Shown here one piece after another: positions 54,483 to 62,767 of a stretch of DNA of 64,000 nucleotides. The notes beneath the pieces were generated by a model. It saw only the letters and a list, made by a program, of their open reading frames with translations, was not told where the DNA came from and made no database searches. The position numbers and the translations under genes were made by a program. Location: the NCBI GenBank assembly GCA_963815295.1, contig CAWFFZ010000008.1, positions 1,674,001 to 1,738,000 of the forward strand, read 5' to 3'. The stretch is from JACDHG01 sp963815295. GTDB lineage: Bacteria; Actinomycetota; Actinomycetes; Propionibacteriales; Nocardioidaceae. The stretch's first letter is position 1. Each line of letters begins with the position of its first letter.

Positions 54483-55454
54483 ATGAGCAGCTTCGACACC
54501 CTCGCCTCGGTGACGAGTCGGATCAGCACCAACATCGAGAAGGTCATCGAGGGGAAGCCCGACGTCGTCCACACCGCGATCACGGTGCTGCTCGCCGAAG
54601 GCCACCTGCTCATCGAAGACGTGCCGGGAGTCGGCAAGACCATGCTCGCCAAGTCGTTGGCGCGCTCGATCGACGGCACGGTCAAGCGCATCCAGTTCAC
54701 CCCCGACCTGCTTCCCTCTGACGTCACCGGCGTCTCCATCTACAACCGCGACACCCGTGACTTCGAGTTCCGCCCGGGAGGCGTCTTCGCGAACATCGTC
54801 GTCGGCGACGAGATCAACCGGGCCTCGCCCAAGACCCAGTCCGCGCTGCTCGAGTGCATGGAGGAGCGGCAGGTTACGGTCGACGGTACGACGTACGAGC
54901 TGCAGGTTCCGTTCATGGTCATCGCCACCCAGAACCCGATCGAGATGGAAGGCACCTACCCACTTCCCGAGGCGCAGCGCGACCGGTTCATGGCGCGGGT
55001 CTCGATGGGCTATCCCCTCCCCCGCGCCGAGCTCGCGATGCTCGACACGCACTCGACGGTCAACCCCCTCGACGACCTCGAGCCGGTCGCCGACGCCGCC
55101 GAAGTCGTCAAGCTGATCGACATCGTCCGGTCCGTGCACGTGTCAGAGCCCGTGAAGCAGTACGCGATCGACATCACGTCGGCCACCCGACGCTCGCCGG
55201 AGTTGCGACTTGGTGCGTCACCCCGTGCGTCGCTCCACCTGGTCAGGGCCGCACGCGCGCACGCAGCCCTCGAGTCCCGCGAATACGTCATCCCCGACGA
55301 CCTGCAGACGCTGGCCGTGCCGGTGCTCGCCCACCGGCTCATCACCAGCCTGGAGGCGCAGATGGGCGGCCGGGGCGCCGAGCAGATCGTGAGCTCACTG
55401 CTGCGCTCGATCCCGGTGCCCGAGGGCACCGGCGCGCCCGATCGCACGGCCTGA
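54483..55454 (+). CDS. MoxR family AAA+ ATPase
   Basis: 323 residues. Walker A is EDVPGVGKTMLAKSLA and Walker B NIVVGDEINRASPKTQ; ATQNPIEMEGTYPLPEAQRD is the sensor/MoxR signature. MoxR proteins work as chaperone-like unfoldases, often with the DUF58 protein encoded next to them. I chose ATG at 54483 after AAAGGGACC. DUF58 starts 7 bp downstream. Confidence 0.94.
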   Translation: MSSFDTLASVTSRISTNIEKVIEGKPDVVHTAITVLLAEGHLLIEDVPGVGKTMLAKSLARSIDGTVKRIQFTPDLLPSDVTGVSIYNRDTRDFEFRPGGVFANIVVGDEINRASPKTQSALLECMEERQVTVDGTTYELQVPFMVIATQNPIEMEGTYPLPEAQRDRFMARVSMGYPLPRAELAMLDTHSTVNPLDDLEPVADAAEVVKLIDIVRSVHVSEPVKQYAIDITSATRRSPELRLGASPRASLHLVRAARAHAALESREYVIPDDLQTLAVPVLAHRLITSLEAQMGGRGAEQIVSSLLRSIPVPEGTGAPDRTA

Positions 55455-55461
55455 CGGTCGC

Positions 55462-56754
55462 ATGCGGGCCGCGCTTTCGACACTGACGACCCGGGGACGG
55501 GCGTTCCTGTCTGCGGGCATCACCTGCGGGATCTGCGCGATCCTGCTCGGGCAGAAGGATCTGCTCCGGGTCGGGATGCTCCTTGTCGCGCTGCCCGTCA
55601 TCACCGCCCTGATGGCGAGCCGGGCGCGTTATCGGCTCTCGTGCTCACGCGAGGTCACACCCTCCCGAGTCCCAGCTGGGCAGCCGGCGCAGGTCTCATT
55701 GCGGCTGGAGAACCCCGGCCGGGCACCGACCGGCCTGATGCTTCTCGAGGACCAGGTCCCCTACGTGCTCGGAAGCCGTCCACGCTTCGTCCTCGACCAG
55801 CTGCGGCCTCGGTGGGAACGCACGGTCAGGTATGGCGTCCGCTCCGAGGTCCGCGGCCGCTACCCGATCGGACCCCTGACGGTCCGCATCAGCGACCCGT
55901 TCGGGTTCGTCGAGCTGACTCGGGCCTTCACGTCGCGCGCCGTCATGGTCGTGACGCCGGTGGTCATCGACCTTCCCGCCGTACACCTGTCGGGGGACTG
56001 GTCGGGCAGCGGCGAGAACCGGCCGCGCGCGTTCGCCGCCGCCGGGACTGAGGACGTCACCGTCCGCGAGTACCGGCTCGGGGATGACCTTCGCCGCATC
56101 CACTGGGCCTCGACGGCGCGCACCGACGAGCTGATGGTGCGCCGTGAGGAGCAACCGCACCAGAGCCGCGCGACGATCGTCCTCGACACCCGCGTTGCTG
56201 CACACCGCGGCTCCGGGCCTGCGTCGTCGTTCGAGTACGCCGTCTCGGCTTCGGCATCGATCGGCGCACACCTGGCCGGGCGGAACTTCACCGTGCGCCT
56301 CCTCACCGATGACGTCCGCGCTGCCGACGCCTCCTGGCACGACCGTGGCATCAGCGGCCCGATCGAAGTGCAGCTGCTGCTCGAGACCCTCGCTGTCATC
56401 GGCACGTCGAGCCGCACGGACTTCACCACCGGGTCGGCAGACCGCAACAGCGCCGGTCTGCTCATCGCCATCCTGGGAGACTGCTCCGACGCCGACATCG
56501 CCTCGGTGTCGGGACTGCGGGTCGGCGCAAGCCGGTCACTAGCCATCCTGCTCGACACCGCCGCCTGGGCACGTGACAAAGCGCCGACCGGCCGCGATGC
56601 CGCCGAGCAGGCACAGTCGCTGCGGGCGCGCGGGTGGACGGTTGTCGTCGCTGGGCCCTCCGACCGACTGCCCGACATCTGGCAAGACCTGAGTGCCACC
56701 GGAGCACCTGGGCGGCTGGGTCGTATCGCCGAGCCGACGGGACCCGTGGCATGA
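55462..56754 (+). CDS. DUF58 domain protein
   Basis: 430 residues with two membrane helices at the N-terminus (about 13-30 and 33-50). The DUF58 motif VREYRLGDDLRRIHWASTAR lies in the middle, and the last 200 residues resemble a von Willebrand A-like fold. It forms an operon with moxR and the transglutaminase gene, which overlaps it by 4 bases (ATGA). The exact role is unknown. Confidence 0.92.
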   Translation: MRAALSTLTTRGRAFLSAGITCGICAILLGQKDLLRVGMLLVALPVITALMASRARYRLSCSREVTPSRVPAGQPAQVSLRLENPGRAPTGLMLLEDQVPYVLGSRPRFVLDQLRPRWERTVRYGVRSEVRGRYPIGPLTVRISDPFGFVELTRAFTSRAVMVVTPVVIDLPAVHLSGDWSGSGENRPRAFAAAGTEDVTVREYRLGDDLRRIHWASTARTDELMVRREEQPHQSRATIVLDTRVAAHRGSGPASSFEYAVSASASIGAHLAGRNFTVRLLTDDVRAADASWHDRGISGPIEVQLLLETLAVIGTSSRTDFTTGSADRNSAGLLIAILGDCSDADIASVSGLRVGASRSLAILLDTAAWARDKAPTGRDAAEQAQSLRARGWTVVVAGPSDRLPDIWQDLSATGAPGRLGRIAEPTGPVA

Positions 56755-59075
56755 AGGAGTCCTTCGCGGAGACCTCGAAGATCTCCTTCCTCGGTTGGCT
56801 TGCCACGGTAGGCACCTCGCTGTGTTTCCTCCCGACGACCACCAACCAGAGCTATGTGTTCACCGGGGCATTCGTGTCCGGGATCGTCGTGCTCGCGGGC
56901 GTGGGCCTTCGGTGGGCGCGCACCCCTGCGGTCGGCGTCCTGGCGATCCAGCTCGTGCTCCTGGTCGAGGTGCTACTGCTCGGGTTCGGTGAGAAGCTCA
57001 AGTTCGGCATCTTCCCCACCACGGCCACGTTTGCCGGCATCCGCGACATCATCGACTCCGGAATGGACGTGGCGTCGAGGTACGCCGCACCGGCACCCGA
57101 GAGCGCAGGCCTCACGCTGCTGGTGGTGCTCACCATCGGAATCGTTGCCGTGCTCGTGGACTTCTTCGCGGCCGGCATACGCCGTGTTCCCTTGGCTGGT
57201 CTGCCCCTGCTGACGATGTACACCGTGCCTGTCACTGCGCTCCCCGACGGCATCCCCGTCTATGGCTTCCTGCCCGGAGCGATTGCGTTCGTCGCGCTGT
57301 TGCTCGCCGACGAGCGCGAACGACTTGCCCACTGGGGACGACTCGTCACCCGGACCGCCAACCCGAGCGAGCAGCCGACGATGGACATGTCCGGCCTGGT
57401 GTCGAGCGGCCGGCGCATCTCGTTCATCGCGGTCAGCTGCGCGGTGGTCCTTCCCATCTTCATCCCCGCGTTTTCGGCCTCTCTGATCGATACCGGCCGA
57501 GGCACCGGATCCGGCGATGGTGATGGGCCACAGCTCAGCTTCAATGACCCGATGGTCAGCCTGGCATCCAGCCTGAGGCAGCCCGAACCTGTCGACCTGC
57601 TCAAGGTCTCGAGTCCCATCAGCCCCGACTACCTGCGCCTCGTGGTGCTCGACCAGCCCGGACCCAACGCCTGGACCGCAAAGACCCTCGACCTGGACGA
57701 CACCATCGACATCGACAGCGTGCTCCCCGATCCCACTGGGGTGTCGGAGGGGATCGCGACTACTCAGCGCCAGATGTCGATCGAAGCACAGGACGCGTTC
57801 CCGAAGAACTCCACCTGGCTTCCGGTTCCGTACTTCTCACAGTTCGTCGACATCGACAGCCCCTGGGGTTACGTGCCGCGCGATCAAACGGTGACGGCGA
57901 CGACTGAGACGTCTGCCGCTTCGCTGGGCGGGTACGACGTCACGTTCTCTGAGAGCTTGCCGACGCCTGACCAGCTGACCAGCGCTGCATCTGCCCCTTC
58001 GGATATCCAGGAGGAGTTCGGCGTCGTACCCGACGGGATCCCGTCGGACATCGGAACAACCGCCCGCGCCGTCACCCTCGAAGCTCGCACCTCGTACGAG
58101 CAAGCTGTGCTGCTGCAGAACTTCTTCCGAGACTCAGATCAGTTCGACTACGACCTGGATGCCGGCTACGGCTATGGCTACCAAGCAATGTCGCAGTTCC
58201 TCGACAAGAGGCGCGGCTTTTGCCAGCACTTCGCCGCCACCATGGCGATGATGGCTCGCACGCTCGGGATTCCGTCGCGGATCGTCGTCGGCTTCCTCAA
58301 GCCCGAGCGCACAGAGGACGACGGCAGGTATGTGCTGACCTCACACAACGTGCACGCCTGGCCCGAGCTTTACTTCGACGGGGCCGGCTGGATGCGGTTC
58401 GAGCCGACGCCCGGCGTCGGTGCCACCCTGCCGCCCTGGGCGAGCAGCACGCTCGGACCGGGCGGAGGGACGATCGACCCGACACTGACGCTGCCGACCG
58501 ACAGCCAGCTGACCGAGGACCCCAGGACAGAGCGGCCGAGCGGTGCGGCTGCGGATGACGCGGCGGGTGGTGGCGGCGGCGGTGGAACGGCTCCGTCACG
58601 GGTGTGGCCCTTCGCGATTCTCATCCTCGCGCTTGTGTTCGTTCCCGCCGCGCTGCGACGAGGCATCCGACGCTCACGCTTGAACCGCCCCGTCGATGAG
58701 TCGGCGGCGGCCGAGATGGCGTGGCTCGAACTGCGAGACCACGTCCGTGACCTTCGGCTGCCCTGGACCGGGTCGATGACGCCACGAGCGCGCGAACGGT
58801 CTGTGGCGCCACTCCTGATGGACGACGACGCAGGGCTGGTGGCCTTGGGGAGGCTCGCGCTGAGCGTCGAGCGGTCTCGATATGCCAGCACGCCCCTGGC
58901 TGGTTCGTCGCCTGGGCAGGATGCAGCCACTGTCATGGATGCGATCAACAGAGGTGCCGAGCGCGGTCAGCGAGTCAGGGCGTTCCTGTGGCCGAGCTCG
59001 TTGTGGCCCGACTTGCGAGCTGCCTGGGAGGCATTCACGCGTCGGCGCCAGGAGCCTGAGCCCACAGCAGACTGA
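56751..59075 (+). CDS. Transglutaminase-like membrane protein (TgpA family)
   Basis: 774 residues. About six membrane helices in the first 260 residues (the DUF3488 region), then a large outward part with the transglutaminase core: Cys in KRRGFCQHFAATMAMMAR, His in SHNVHAWPELYFDGAGW and an Asp nearby. A Gly/Ala-rich linker, one more helix (FAILILALVFVPAALRR) and a cytoplasmic DUF4129-like tail follow. The catalytic triad is intact, but the substrate is unknown. It is in one operon with moxR and DUF58. Confidence 0.92.
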   Translation: MKESFAETSKISFLGWLATVGTSLCFLPTTTNQSYVFTGAFVSGIVVLAGVGLRWARTPAVGVLAIQLVLLVEVLLLGFGEKLKFGIFPTTATFAGIRDIIDSGMDVASRYAAPAPESAGLTLLVVLTIGIVAVLVDFFAAGIRRVPLAGLPLLTMYTVPVTALPDGIPVYGFLPGAIAFVALLLADERERLAHWGRLVTRTANPSEQPTMDMSGLVSSGRRISFIAVSCAVVLPIFIPAFSASLIDTGRGTGSGDGDGPQLSFNDPMVSLASSLRQPEPVDLLKVSSPISPDYLRLVVLDQPGPNAWTAKTLDLDDTIDIDSVLPDPTGVSEGIATTQRQMSIEAQDAFPKNSTWLPVPYFSQFVDIDSPWGYVPRDQTVTATTETSAASLGGYDVTFSESLPTPDQLTSAASAPSDIQEEFGVVPDGIPSDIGTTARAVTLEARTSYEQAVLLQNFFRDSDQFDYDLDAGYGYGYQAMSQFLDKRRGFCQHFAATMAMMARTLGIPSRIVVGFLKPERTEDDGRYVLTSHNVHAWPELYFDGAGWMRFEPTPGVGATLPPWASSTLGPGGGTIDPTLTLPTDSQLTEDPRTERPSGAAADDAAGGGGGGGTAPSRVWPFAILILALVFVPAALRRGIRRSRLNRPVDESAAAEMAWLELRDHVRDLRLPWTGSMTPRARERSVAPLLMDDDAGLVALGRLALSVERSRYASTPLAGSSPGQDAATVMDAINRGAERGQRVRAFLWPSSLWPDLRAAWEAFTRRRQEPEPTAD

Positions 59076-59120
59076 CGTGCTGAATGCACGGGCGCTACGA
59101 GTGGGTCGGCAGGACGCGGC

Positions 59121-59519
59121 TTAGTACTCGTCGCGGCGGCGACGCCAGCGGTCTTCCATCCGATTCATGAAGCCCGACGACCTGTCGGAAGATGCCTGGC
59201 CCTGCTTGGCGCGGGTGATCGGGTGCACGTTGTCGGGGAGGTCGGGGTCCGCGAGCTTGCGGGCGTTGATCACGCCGGCGTACGCACAGCCGAGCATGAT
59301 GATGAAGCCGCCGACGGCGAGGATCGTAAGAGTGAGCACCGCACCGGTCATCAGCACGGCAACTCCGGCCAGGAACCCGAGGGCCGACAGGATGGTGAGG
59401 CGTTTGTGATGGCGACGCGACGATGCTCCTCGCAGGGCGGAGACAAACTGTGGATCCTCCGCGGCGAGCGCTTCTTCCATCTGCTCGAGCAGACGCTGCT
59501 CTTCTTCTGAGAGCGGCAT
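59121..59519 (-). CDS. DUF3040 domain membrane protein
   Basis: 132 residues. It starts PLSEEEQRLLEQMEEALAAEDPQF, the DUF3040 signature, then two membrane helices (about 45-63 and 66-86) and a basic, polar tail. GGAGGACACG lies directly before the ATG. The function is not known; it is widespread in actinobacteria. It converges with the transglutaminase gene, where a weak CGTGC-TGAAT-GCACG hairpin lies at 59076-59090. Confidence 0.88.
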   Translation of the reverse strand: MPLSEEEQRLLEQMEEALAAEDPQFVSALRGASSRRHHKRLTILSALGFLAGVAVLMTGAVLTLTILAVGGFIIMLGCAYAGVINARKLADPDLPDNVHPITRAKQGQASSDRSSGFMNRMEDRWRRRRDEY

Positions 59520-59687
59520 CGTGTCCTCCAACCGACGAGGGTTTGTCGGGTCGTTCCCCCAGTCTAGGCGCGGTCAGGTGGGTGCGAAACCCCAGGCAAC
59601 CAAATTGGTCCCTGCCGCGTCTTGAGTGTAGGTGGGACGAGGGGGACCCGTGCCGTGCTTTCCACAACTGTCCGGAAGAGTCCTCGA

Positions 59688-59701
59688 TGTCCGACCGGAC
59701 A
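59688..59701. promoter_or_regulatory. Palindrome upstream of the L,D-transpeptidase gene
   Basis: TGTCCG-AC-CGGACA, a perfect 6-bp palindrome with a TAGTCT (possible -10) 3 bases downstream. Half-site TGTCCGGA also occurs at 59669. A second palindrome, ACCAAATTGGT, lies at 59599-59609. These suggest an operator. The 261-bp gap holds no gene. Confidence 0.4.
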
Positions 59702-59780
59702 GGTAGTCTTACTCGACCTTCAGGCCCGAGGGTCGATTCATCAGGGGGGAGCACAGCCCGTGCGTAGCAAAGGAACCAGC

Positions 59781-60560
59781 GTGAAAAAACTCATTGGTGC
59801 GCTCAGCGCAGTCGTCGTGGCGCTCAGCCTTGGCACCACGCCGGCCGCCGAGGCCGAAACTCTGCCAGCTGCGGCAGGGACAGTCGCCGCGAGCTCGGCA
59901 CCGCCCCGGCCGAGCTTCTCCATGCGCGACCAGTACGCCCGCGAGATCGTCCGTTACGGTCAGGCCGACCGAGGCGTCTACAGCATCGCCCATGTCCGCG
60001 AGCTGCAGTACCGGCTGCGCTGGGCGGGCACCTTCAAGGCCGGCGTCACCGGCACGTTCGGTCCCATCACCAAGACTGCCGTAACGCGCTACCAGCGCCA
60101 GGAGGGTCTCAACCCGACCGGAGTCGCCAACCATGTGACGTGGGCACACCTGATTCGCGACACGATTCGGCACCGGGGCCAGATCCCACGCATCTGCACC
60201 CGTGCGGGCTGGCACGCTTGCTACGACCGGTCGATGCACCAGGTCGTCCTGCTGAGGAACGGCATCATGCGCAACAGCTGGCTGGTCCGCGGCGGGGGCA
60301 CCAGCTACCAGACCCGGATCGGCACCCACGCCGTCTACTACCGCGACATCGACCACGTGTCTGGCCTCTACGACAGCCCCATGCCGTATTCGCAGTTCTT
60401 CGACGGCGGTCAGGCGCTGCACGGCTCGGGCATCATGACCGACCCGTTCTCCGGCCACAGCCACGGCTGCATCAACATGTACATCGAAGACTCCCGGCAG
60501 CTGTGGAATCTGACGTCCAACAAACGGCTCGTCGTCACGGTCTACGGCGCCTGGTCCTAG
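59781..60560 (+). CDS. Secreted L,D-transpeptidase with peptidoglycan-binding domain
   Basis: 259 residues from GTG at 59781 (AAAGGA at 6-base spacing); a GTG at 59760 is the alternative. A Sec signal (KKLIGALSAVVVALSLG, cleavage near AEA) is followed by a PG-binding domain (VRELQYRLRWAGTFKAGVTG, TKTAVTRYQRQEGL). The YkuD catalytic motif is HGSGI...SHGCINMY with Cys near residue 230 as the nucleophile. It would form 3-3 cross-links or attach proteins to the wall. Its stop shares CTAG with the dinB stop. Confidence 0.92.
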   Translation: MKKLIGALSAVVVALSLGTTPAAEAETLPAAAGTVAASSAPPRPSFSMRDQYAREIVRYGQADRGVYSIAHVRELQYRLRWAGTFKAGVTGTFGPITKTAVTRYQRQEGLNPTGVANHVTWAHLIRDTIRHRGQIPRICTRAGWHACYDRSMHQVVLLRNGIMRNSWLVRGGGTSYQTRIGTHAVYYRDIDHVSGLYDSPMPYSQFFDGGQALHGSGIMTDPFSGHSHGCINMYIEDSRQLWNLTSNKRLVVTVYGAWS

Positions 60561-61768
60561 GGGCGGGAAGTGTGGAGGAGGGCCGCCGGTCGCACGGCGG
60601 AGCGGCCGAACCGGGTCACCGCAAGATCGGCAGCTTTCTCGGCGTCCTCCCAGCCGTGCTCGCGCTCGCCCAACACCAGCTGCCGGGTCGCGGTGGCGGT
60701 ATCGATGAGGCTTTCGACCCGGACGCCGACCAGCCTGATCCGGGCGCGCTGCAACCCGAGGGCGGTGAACAGGTCGGTAGCGGTCGCATAGATCTGCTGG
60801 GTTCCGTCGGTGGCGTCGCGCAAGGTCCGGGACCGGGTGATCGTGGTGAAGTCGTGGAACCGTACCTTCAGCGTGACGGTGCGGCCGCTCACCCCCGCCG
60901 ACCGCATCCGGTAGGCGACCTTCGCCGACTGCCGGAGCAGCTCACGGCGTACGACGGTCTGGTCGTCGGTGTCACGGCCGAACGTCTCATCGGAACCGAT
61001 GCTGCGGTCAGGCTCCTCCTGCGGTCCACGCCGCGTCGTCACCACCCGGTCGTCGTCTCCCCAGGCCATCGCGTGCAGCTGGCCACCGTGGTGGCGGCCC
61101 AGCGCCCGCTTGATGACGCTCACCGGCGTATGGGCGAGGTCGCCTACGGTGCACAGCCCGAGTCGGCGTAGCTGGGTCGACGTCACCTCCCCGACCCCCC
61201 ACAGCTCTTCGACGGCGAGTGGGTGCAGGAACGCGGTCACGTCGTGCTTGGGTACGACGACGAGCCCGTCAGGCTTTGCGCGCCGCGAGGCGAGCTTCGC
61301 CACCCCAGCAGTGGGCGCGACGCCGACCGAACAGGTGATCTGCTGCTCGTCGAAGATCCGGGCTCGCAGGTAGTTGCCGACCGCCGTGGCGGAGCCGAAC
61401 CGGCGCAACGACCCGGTGACGTCGAGGAACGCCTCGTCGATCGATATCACCTGGACCACCGACGTGACGCTTCGAAACGTCTCCATGATGGACGACGAGA
61501 CGACGTCGACCTCGACGAAGTCGGGAGAGACGATCTGGGCGTCGGGACATAGCCGACGAGCCCGCGTCGTCGGCATCCCGGAGTGGACACCGAAGGCCCG
61601 GGCGGCATACGTCGCCGACATCACGACTCCCCGGTTGCCGCCGCCGACGATCACCGGCACGTCACGCAGTTCGGGTCGGTCGCGGATGGCCACCGAGGCG
61701 TAGAAGGCGTCCATGTCGACGTGGAGGATCGTGCAGCCGCGGTCGTCGGCCGATCTCGACTCACGCAT
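60557..61768 (-). CDS. dinB: DNA polymerase IV (Y family)
   Basis: 403 residues. ILHVDMDAFYASVAIRD and VISIDEAFLDVTGSLRRFG carry the catalytic acidic residues, and the HhH segment LWGVGEVTSTQLRRLGLCTV and little-finger domain are complete. The C-terminus has no clear beta-clamp motif (ends ALLHTSRP). I chose ATG at 61768; a TTG at 61804 is possible. It is a low-fidelity lesion bypass polymerase. No SOS box is seen upstream. Confidence 0.93.
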   Translation of the reverse strand: MRESRSADDRGCTILHVDMDAFYASVAIRDRPELRDVPVIVGGGNRGVVMSATYAARAFGVHSGMPTTRARRLCPDAQIVSPDFVEVDVVSSSIMETFRSVTSVVQVISIDEAFLDVTGSLRRFGSATAVGNYLRARIFDEQQITCSVGVAPTAGVAKLASRRAKPDGLVVVPKHDVTAFLHPLAVEELWGVGEVTSTQLRRLGLCTVGDLAHTPVSVIKRALGRHHGGQLHAMAWGDDDRVVTTRRGPQEEPDRSIGSDETFGRDTDDQTVVRRELLRQSAKVAYRMRSAGVSGRTVTLKVRFHDFTTITRSRTLRDATDGTQQIYATATDLFTALGLQRARIRLVGVRVESLIDTATATRQLVLGEREHGWEDAEKAADLAVTRFGRSAVRPAALLHTSRP

Positions 61769-61794
61769 GGTCGACCGGGCGGTCAGCCGGGCAG

Positions 61795-62547
61795 TTAGGG
61801 ACAAGTGGCGAGGACGTGGAGCTGGGTCGCGATCGACATGAAGGCCGGGTCGGAGGCAACAGCCGCCTCGAGGTCACGCAGCGCGGTAGCTGCGTGGGGC
61901 TCGGTGTCGACCAGAGCTCCGCTGAGGTGGTCGGTGAAGACGCGGATACCTCGGGTCTCGCCGATGGTGAACCCCGCCGCCGTGAGCAGGGTTGCCAGCT
62001 GGTGCTGGTCGAACCGGCGCGGCACCGGGTCAGTGCTCCCCCAGTTGCCGTCAGGATCGGCCAGGGCAGCGCGAGCGTCGCCCAGGTGGCCGGCCAGGGC
62101 GCGGGCGAAGACGGCCGCGGAACGTTGGGCGACGAGCACGCTGAGGCAGCCGCCGACTGCGAGTGCAGTAGCCGCCGCCCGCAGTGCCTCGACCGGCTCG
62201 TCGACGAACTCGAGGACGCCGTGACAGACGACGATGTCGGCGCTGTGGGCGTCGACGGCGTCGAGCAAGGACGCCGCGTCTCCGAGCACCCCGCGCACCG
62301 AGTCGGTAACTCCGGACTCGGCGGCACGGCTCTCGAGGGACGCCAACGCATCGGGGCTGGGGTCGACGACGACGACGTCATGGCCGAGCCCCGCGATCCG
62401 AACCGCGAGCGCTCCGGTGCCGCCCCCGAGGTCGACGACCCGGAGTGGGCCGGTCGACCCGACGGCAACGTGTCGGGCCTGCAGCACCGCCTGCAACGCA
62501 TCCCACACGACCGCGCTGCGGACGGCGTTGCGTTGACGCTCCACCAC
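61795..62547 (-). CDS. Class I SAM-dependent methyltransferase
   Basis: 250 residues, GTG start after GAGGAGG. Motif I is RVVDLGGGTGALAVRIAGLG, motif II VVVVDPSPDALASL, and motif III-IV ADIVVCHGVLEFVDEP. It resembles the SmtA/UbiG-like methyltransferases; the substrate is unknown. It lies 26 bases before dinB and could be co-transcribed with it. Confidence 0.88.
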   Translation of the reverse strand: MVERQRNAVRSAVVWDALQAVLQARHVAVGSTGPLRVVDLGGGTGALAVRIAGLGHDVVVVDPSPDALASLESRAAESGVTDSVRGVLGDAASLLDAVDAHSADIVVCHGVLEFVDEPVEALRAAATALAVGGCLSVLVAQRSAAVFARALAGHLGDARAALADPDGNWGSTDPVPRRFDQHQLATLLTAAGFTIGETRGIRVFTDHLSGALVDTEPHAATALRDLEAAVASDPAFMSIATQLHVLATCP

Positions 62548-62581
62548 GGGTGGCCTCCTCGGGGAACTGTTGGTTGTTCAA

Positions 62582-62754
62582 CCCTAGGGCTTGTCTCCCT
62601 GCCCCGCGTCGACCAGCGAGCGGGGCAACCGCGCACGATCCGGCAAGGCGGACGAGCGAAGTTGTAGCCGATACTCCCGCGAGCGAGTCCAACGCCGCCG
62701 GTCGGGATGCGGGGGCACGCGAGCCGGCGTGGGGTGGGGAGACAAACCCTAGGG
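62582..62754. mobile_element. 173-bp element with 27-bp terminal inverted repeats (MITE-like)
   Basis: The left end (62582-62608) and right end (62728-62754) are inverted copies of 27 bases with four mismatches, both starting CCCTAGGG, then TTGTCTCCC in shared positions. The interior has no ORF of note. AACCCTAGGGCTTG is thus present on both sides as a direct repeat. No certain target duplication is seen. It lies in the gap between dnaE2 and the methyltransferase gene. It could also be a very long RNA hairpin. Confidence 0.55.
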
Positions 62755-62767
62755 CTTGCAGGCGGAG

